From Leuctra nigra (Eukaryota; Arthropoda; Insecta; Plecoptera; Leuctridae): a stretch of 64,000 bases of DNA. Made by a program: the position numbers and the translations under genes. Where the stretch lies: contig OW203768.1 in assembly GCA_934045905.1 (NCBI GenBank), positions 29,231,060 to 29,295,059 of the forward strand. Direction: 5' to 3'. The notes beneath the pieces are model-generated. The model worked only from the letters and a program-made list of their open reading frames with translations, was not told the DNA's origin and made no database searches. Positions 59,904-64,000 of the stretch are shown here, piece by piece (the first letter of the stretch is position 1; each line of letters opens with the position of its first letter).

Positions 59904-60114
59904 CAGATATATACTCCAAATGTAGAACAAAACATTTGCCAAATGTATGAAGTTAGGACCGACTTAACAAAATACCAGCGAATCTGACTTGGATTGGATC
60001 ATTTTAGTCGGTTTTATAGTCGGCATTTTAGTCTGCAATGTCAAGTTAAAATGTATTAGAGCCTAACATAACACCCTATTGACAAACATTGCACTGCCTT
60101 CGATTGCCTTCTAT

Positions 60115-60591
60115 CTTTTTATTTTAGCAGTTAATGTCGCACTGTTCTGCAGCTAGGCTAATGGCGCCAGATGAATGATTATGAGAGGAATCATGATGTA
60201 GAATAGGTCAAGATGGTCGCGGTGGGAAGGAGGCAGTCGTAGTCTATTCATAGCTAGCACGAACTTCTTTTGTTTTATATCAGCAATGCAAAATTATTGA
60301 ATTTTCCACCTGAGGACGGACATTTAATTGGCACGTTGACGGGTCAGATTATAACTTTATTGAGGTAAATCGATGTATTTTTGTAATGTGGAGTGATTTC
60401 TCTTCGTTCTAAAGATATCTCCGGAGCCTATGTCCGGAGCCTATACAATTTCCCAGGTAGCCATTAACTGTAAAATATCGTCAAAAAAGCAGAGCATCAC
60501 AGCTATCAGCGTGCCATTAAGATGGTGGCAAGCAACAATGAGATGATGTCACGTGCAACCTATGAATTAGCAACCTTCCCATCATTTGCCT
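60115..60591 (-). mobile_element. Older SINE-1 copy split by repeat D
   Basis: TTAATGTCGCACTGTTCTGC to GTCGTAGTCTATTCATAG at 60,127-60,254, then repeat D (60,253-60,452). TTAGCAACCTTCCCATCATT, the next SINE segment, resumes at about 60,567 and ends at the tail of the following SINE. Confidence 0.55.
60253..60452. repeat. Dispersed repeat D
   Basis: Second copy of the 14,041 repeat: CTTCTTTTGTTTTATATCAG, GAGGACGGACA, GGCACGTTGACGGGT and AAATCGATGTATTTTTG. Confidence 0.7.
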
Positions 60592-60817
60592 CTTTTTTGT
60601 GTCTGGGGCTTAACGTCGCACTGTTCTGCAGCGAGGCTAATGGCGACGGATGAATGATTATGTTGATGATTGGGAGATGATGGTGAAGAGTATAGGTAAG
60701 GATGGAAGGTGGGAAGGAGGCGGTCGTGGCCTTTTGGTTGGGTACCCATCATTAGCTCTCGACTGAGGAAAACCACGAAATCCTCTCAGTCAGAAGAACG
60801 GCCACGAGAATTGAAGA
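60592..60817 (-). mobile_element. SINE-1 copy
   Basis: T-run and GTCTGGGGCTTAACGTCGC, then the body with GGTCGTGGCC; ends near ACGAGAATTGAAG (eroded B box). Confidence 0.8.
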
Positions 60818-61085
60818 TTGTATTTCAAATACCAAAATGGATTGGTATTTGTTTGAAACATAACACGTGTAAAAAACACCACAAACTTATCTCACACTCC
60901 TCGCAATTAGTCCTGCTAAAAAAACATTCTCATTTCAAAAACTAATTAATTTTTAATTTGCATAAACCGAATGTATCCTTTTTAATCTCCACCCAAACAG
61001 CACTTGGCTCGAGATTTTCGAAGGTCATTAATTATCCAGCAGGCCGAGGAATGAGAGAGTCAGTCATAAATGTCATTCATTGCGT

Positions 61086-61890
61086 GTTTCTCTCTTCATG
61101 CGAGACAGCCGTGAGTGGGAGAGAGAGGAAAGGTGCCACAATCAGAGTCTGTAGAGAGACGGCCAAGAGGGTCGGAAAGATTAAAGGTGCAGTAACATCT
61201 TGACACAAACTTAGTTCCATAAATGCGGACAATTTAGTAGAGTACTGTAAACGTATTTTGTGAGATAACTTCTTGAATTTATAACAGTAAGGAGGGAAAG
61301 CGACTGTCGGTTCGGTGTTGGTAACTACGTCACTGAAGGTACGTCACTGCTAGCCTGTCTTTCTCTTCATGCGAGACAGCCGTGAGTGGGAGAGAGAGGG
61401 AAGGTGCCACAATCAGAGTCTGTAGAGAGACGGCCAAGAGGGTCGGAAAAATTAAAGGTGCAGTAACATCTTGACATAAACTTAGTTCCATAAATGCGGA
61501 CAATTTAGTAGAGTACTGTAAACGTATTTTGTGAGAACTTCTTGAATTTATAACAGTAAGGAGGGAAAGCGACTGTCGGTTCGGTGTTGGTAACTACGTC
61601 ACTGAAGGTACGTCACTGCTAGCCTGTCTTTCTCTTCATGCGAGACAGCCGTGAGTGGGAGAGAGAGGGAAGGTGCCACAATCAGAGTCTGTAGAGAGAC
61701 GGCCAAGAGGGTCGGAAAGATTAAAGGTGCAGTAACATCTTGACACAATGTTAGTTCAATAGAGGCGGACAATTTAGTAGAGTACTGTAAACATATTTTG
61801 TGAGATAACATCTTGAATTTATAACAGTAAGGAGGGAAAGCTACAGCCGACTCGGTGTTGGTACCTACGTCACTGAAGGTAGCGTCACTG
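61086..61890. repeat. Three direct copies of a ~270 bp unit
   Basis: Units start at TCTCTTCATGCGAGACAGCC (61,091, 61,362, 61,631) and contain GTGAGTGGGAGAGAGAGG, AATTTAGTAGAGTACTGTAA and ACTACGTCACTGAAGG. The third is the most diverged. No conserved frame across copies. Confidence 0.9.
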
Positions 61891-62199
61891 CAAGCGCGCG
61901 AAATTCAAATTATAATTATCTCGTCTGATTAGATTCGTTTATATTCTTCAGATATCAGCTAATTAATAAATTATTCGCTATAATTTGAATTGGTTTAATG
62001 TAATTTGAAACCATTACTAATAGAGTTATCGACCGATGCTACAGAGTTGGTAAATAATCAAGCTTCGTCGTTTTGGCCTGCAGTGATAAATGTTAACGCA
62101 CTATTTTGAAACATGTAAATTGTTAAAAGGCAGAAAATGTCGGATGTTTTGTTTGACAATACCGAGCAATGGATTCTGGAATCGGCATGTATCTTTCAG

Positions 62200-62320
62200 C
62201 ACTAGCCACTTCGACCACGTGTGCTGGAGAAAGAGGGAAGATGCTAGTCCACGTGTCCTAGAGCGAGAGGGAAGATGCTAGTCCACGTGTGCTAGAGCGA
62301 GAAGGAAGATGATGTGTGAG
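62200..62320. repeat. ~40-bp tandem repeat, three copies
   Basis: CCACGTGTGCTGGAGAAAGA, CCACGTGTCCTAGAGCGAGA and CCACGTGTGCTAGAGCGAGA, each followed by GGGAAGATGCTAGT or similar. Each unit has a CACGTG E-box. Confidence 0.8.
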
Positions 62321-62340
62321 CGAGGGAGAAAGAGAGAGTG

Positions 62341-63515
62341 GTGAGAACACGTGTGGGAGTGAGATAAATCAATAGTTCTGTTTGACAAGGCTCGAGGCTG
62401 TTGGAAAACATCGCGGTTTGCATGCAGGTGACCTGGGGGGTGTGGGTGGAGGGAGGGGGGAGGGGGTCAATTAGCCTGGAGTGAGGAGCAACCGATGCAA
62501 CTGCAATTACAGAATATCACATCTCAGCAAACTGTCAAATGTTGTATGAAAGTATTGCATTTATATCCCACAGCACTGACGTCACTCATGCATAAGGTGA
62601 CATGATTATCGTCCCATAATGCACCGCCATCGATCAAATCACTAGGAAAACACTCTATGTGACGCGATGATAAACGAGCACCGGCAACTGCAAAATAGGT
62701 AGAATAAAACCAAGAATTTGATAGTGTATTTTTTTTTTTAGTTTTTCGCCAATTTTGCTGAGTAAAACATTTTTTTTAAGTTTGACCTTCAAGATCAAGA
62801 AAAATTTGACATTTAACTTGCAAAACTTTTTCTAACTAACAATTAAACTTGTCAACCGAGCAAAGGAAAATTGTATCCACAAACCCAATGGCATAAATTA
62901 GCTTTATACGAAACTGAGAAAAGCAGAAAAGTAATTAAAAGGAAGGAGAAACGGTGAAAACAATCGGGAAAATCCGAGGTCCATGCGAGAAAGATTATTA
63001 ACCCAGTTTAATTACTGTAATTATTATCACGTTTCTTTCTATCTCCCCACAGGTGACATTTCCCCTCATCTTCGTGTACACGTCTTTACATCCTCACCCC
63101 ATGACAAACAACACGGCGGACAGTCCCCCAGGCCCCCCCCCCCCCACCTGTTAGTGTGACATCGGCGCTAATTCCCCCGAGCAAGGGCTAATGGGGCGCA
63201 CATTGGGGGGCAGCGGACCCTCTCAAGACAACAGACAGAGCAATTAATCGGGATTCTAGAGAAACCCGAGCGTAGAGGAGGAAACCTGCTGGGAGGCAGT
63301 TGTAAAATTGGACGAGAAATCAGGTATTACATTTAGAACACGAATTAATTTTGATTTCAACTTTAATAGTTTATCGCTGTCAATAAATACCAATTAATAT
63401 CTCCAAAAGTCACAATAAAATGTTTCTGGTTTTGTAGACAGAAGAGACATACAACCCATTTATTGAGTCAATGGGTAGACACATTCTTTGACGCATCATC
63501 TTTCACCTACAAGTC
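62341..63515. other. No gene; motif F at 62,641-62,684
   Basis: ACTAGGAAAACACTCTATGT then GACGCGATGATAAACGAGCA is a diverged motif F. G-rich stretch at 62,436-62,466 and C-run at 63,135-63,146. Confidence 0.45.
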
Positions 63516-63517
63516 TG

Positions 63518-63739
63518 TACCTCAGAGGTAGAAGGGCGGAAGTAAATTTTCTCAATTTTGCTTTACAAACTTTTTGAATACTGTAATCAAGTTATCAATT
63601 GCCATTTGACTATGTTATGTAAACAAATACAGATAAATTAAAGTATTCTCTTACCCAATGACTCGTGTCACCATTACAAATATGATTGGCACGTCTCAAG
63701 ACTCATTGCAATGGACTTCCACCCTTCTGCCTCTGAGGA
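63518..63739. mobile_element. MITE-1 copy
   Basis: TACCTCAGAGGTAGAAGGGC at the left, CCCTTCTGCCTCTGAGGAA at the right; interior TATTCTCTTACCCAATGACT. Confidence 0.85.
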
Positions 63740-64000
63740 ACAGAATGCGCAAACCGCCCTGCGAGATGCTGCGTGTGGATAGACCAATGATGACGTGAGT
63801 TACTATCGCAACTCGCCGCTATCTCAGCTCCATCTGATTCATTAAGTTCCATTCCCCGTGGTCGATCTTCCTCCAGCATTCCGACACAAGTCGATATCCT
63901 GTGTCGTTTCCTTCATTTGTATCATTGCCATCCCTGAGTAAGTCTAACCATACACACACACAGAGAACATCTCAGTCCAGAAAATCCAATAATTCAAATG
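63740..64000. other. End of window; nothing recognised
   Basis: Short CA repeat at about 63,951-63,961. No supportable feature. Confidence 0.4.

Overview
The window looks like non-model animal (arthropod, most likely insect) nuclear DNA. It is AT-rich, has no operons or long uninterrupted coding regions, and carries introns with GT/AG borders. It is dominated by tRNA-derived SINEs, foldback/TIR elements, and mini- and microsatellites. A sap-feeding hemipteran is my best guess from the style of the repeats, but nothing here proves it. No bacterial, viral, rRNA or CRISPR feature is seen.

Only one locus can be supported as protein-coding. It is a head-to-tail pair of paralogous, three-exon, minus-strand genes at 29,606-31,244 (gene A, about 145 aa) and 25,903-27,719 (gene B, about 94 aa). 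Both have an N-terminal signal-peptide exon starting MKL, a short middle exon and a C-terminal exon with the shared pattern LMExxxKK...Y...ATxLExxIxxY. All introns are phase 1, so every internal exon is symmetric. Promoter-proximal sequence is conserved between them at fixed spacing from the ATG. Gene A has gained a Gly-Arg-Pro-Tyr-Pro-rich tail. In gene B the intron 1/exon 2 border (splice acceptor plus the first 18 nt of the exon) is part of an 89-90 bp unit amplified five times, which creates a ladder of candidate 18-nt in-frame mini-exons. I do not recognise the family; small secreted proteins are the safe description.

The rest is repeat landscape. 1-7.4 kb: SINEs, MITEs and unassigned DNA. 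7.46-9.45 kb: a ~2 kb near-perfect palindrome. 9.8-15.2 kb: SINE/MITE cluster. 15.9-16.5 kb: ~30 bp minisatellite. 17-18.3 kb: a SINE with a nested MITE. 19.7-20.9 kb: 49-bp satellite. 22.7-25.4 kb: foldback MITEs. 25.9-31.3 kb: the gene pair. 33-38.2 kb: hairpin-element cluster, a perfect-stem MITE and a GC-rich island. 40.3-41.35 kb: SINEs and a 22-bp satellite. 45.1-46.55 kb: foldback element and 87-bp array. 53.2-54.9 kb: 153-bp array with a three-unit higher-order duplication. 55.6-55.9 kb: two hairpins back to back. 56.9-57.9 kb: GGTTCC-type repeats on both sides of a SINE. 59.7-60.8 kb: MITE and SINEs. 61.1-61.9 kb: three copies of a ~270 bp unit. 63.5 kb: a last MITE.

The two most unusual observations are the amplified splice-acceptor/mini-exon ladder in gene B and a set of ~110-135 bp hairpin elements. 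The hairpins share their ends and their loop (about AATGCTATCCTNATGGCCG) but have three unrelated, internally complementary stems.
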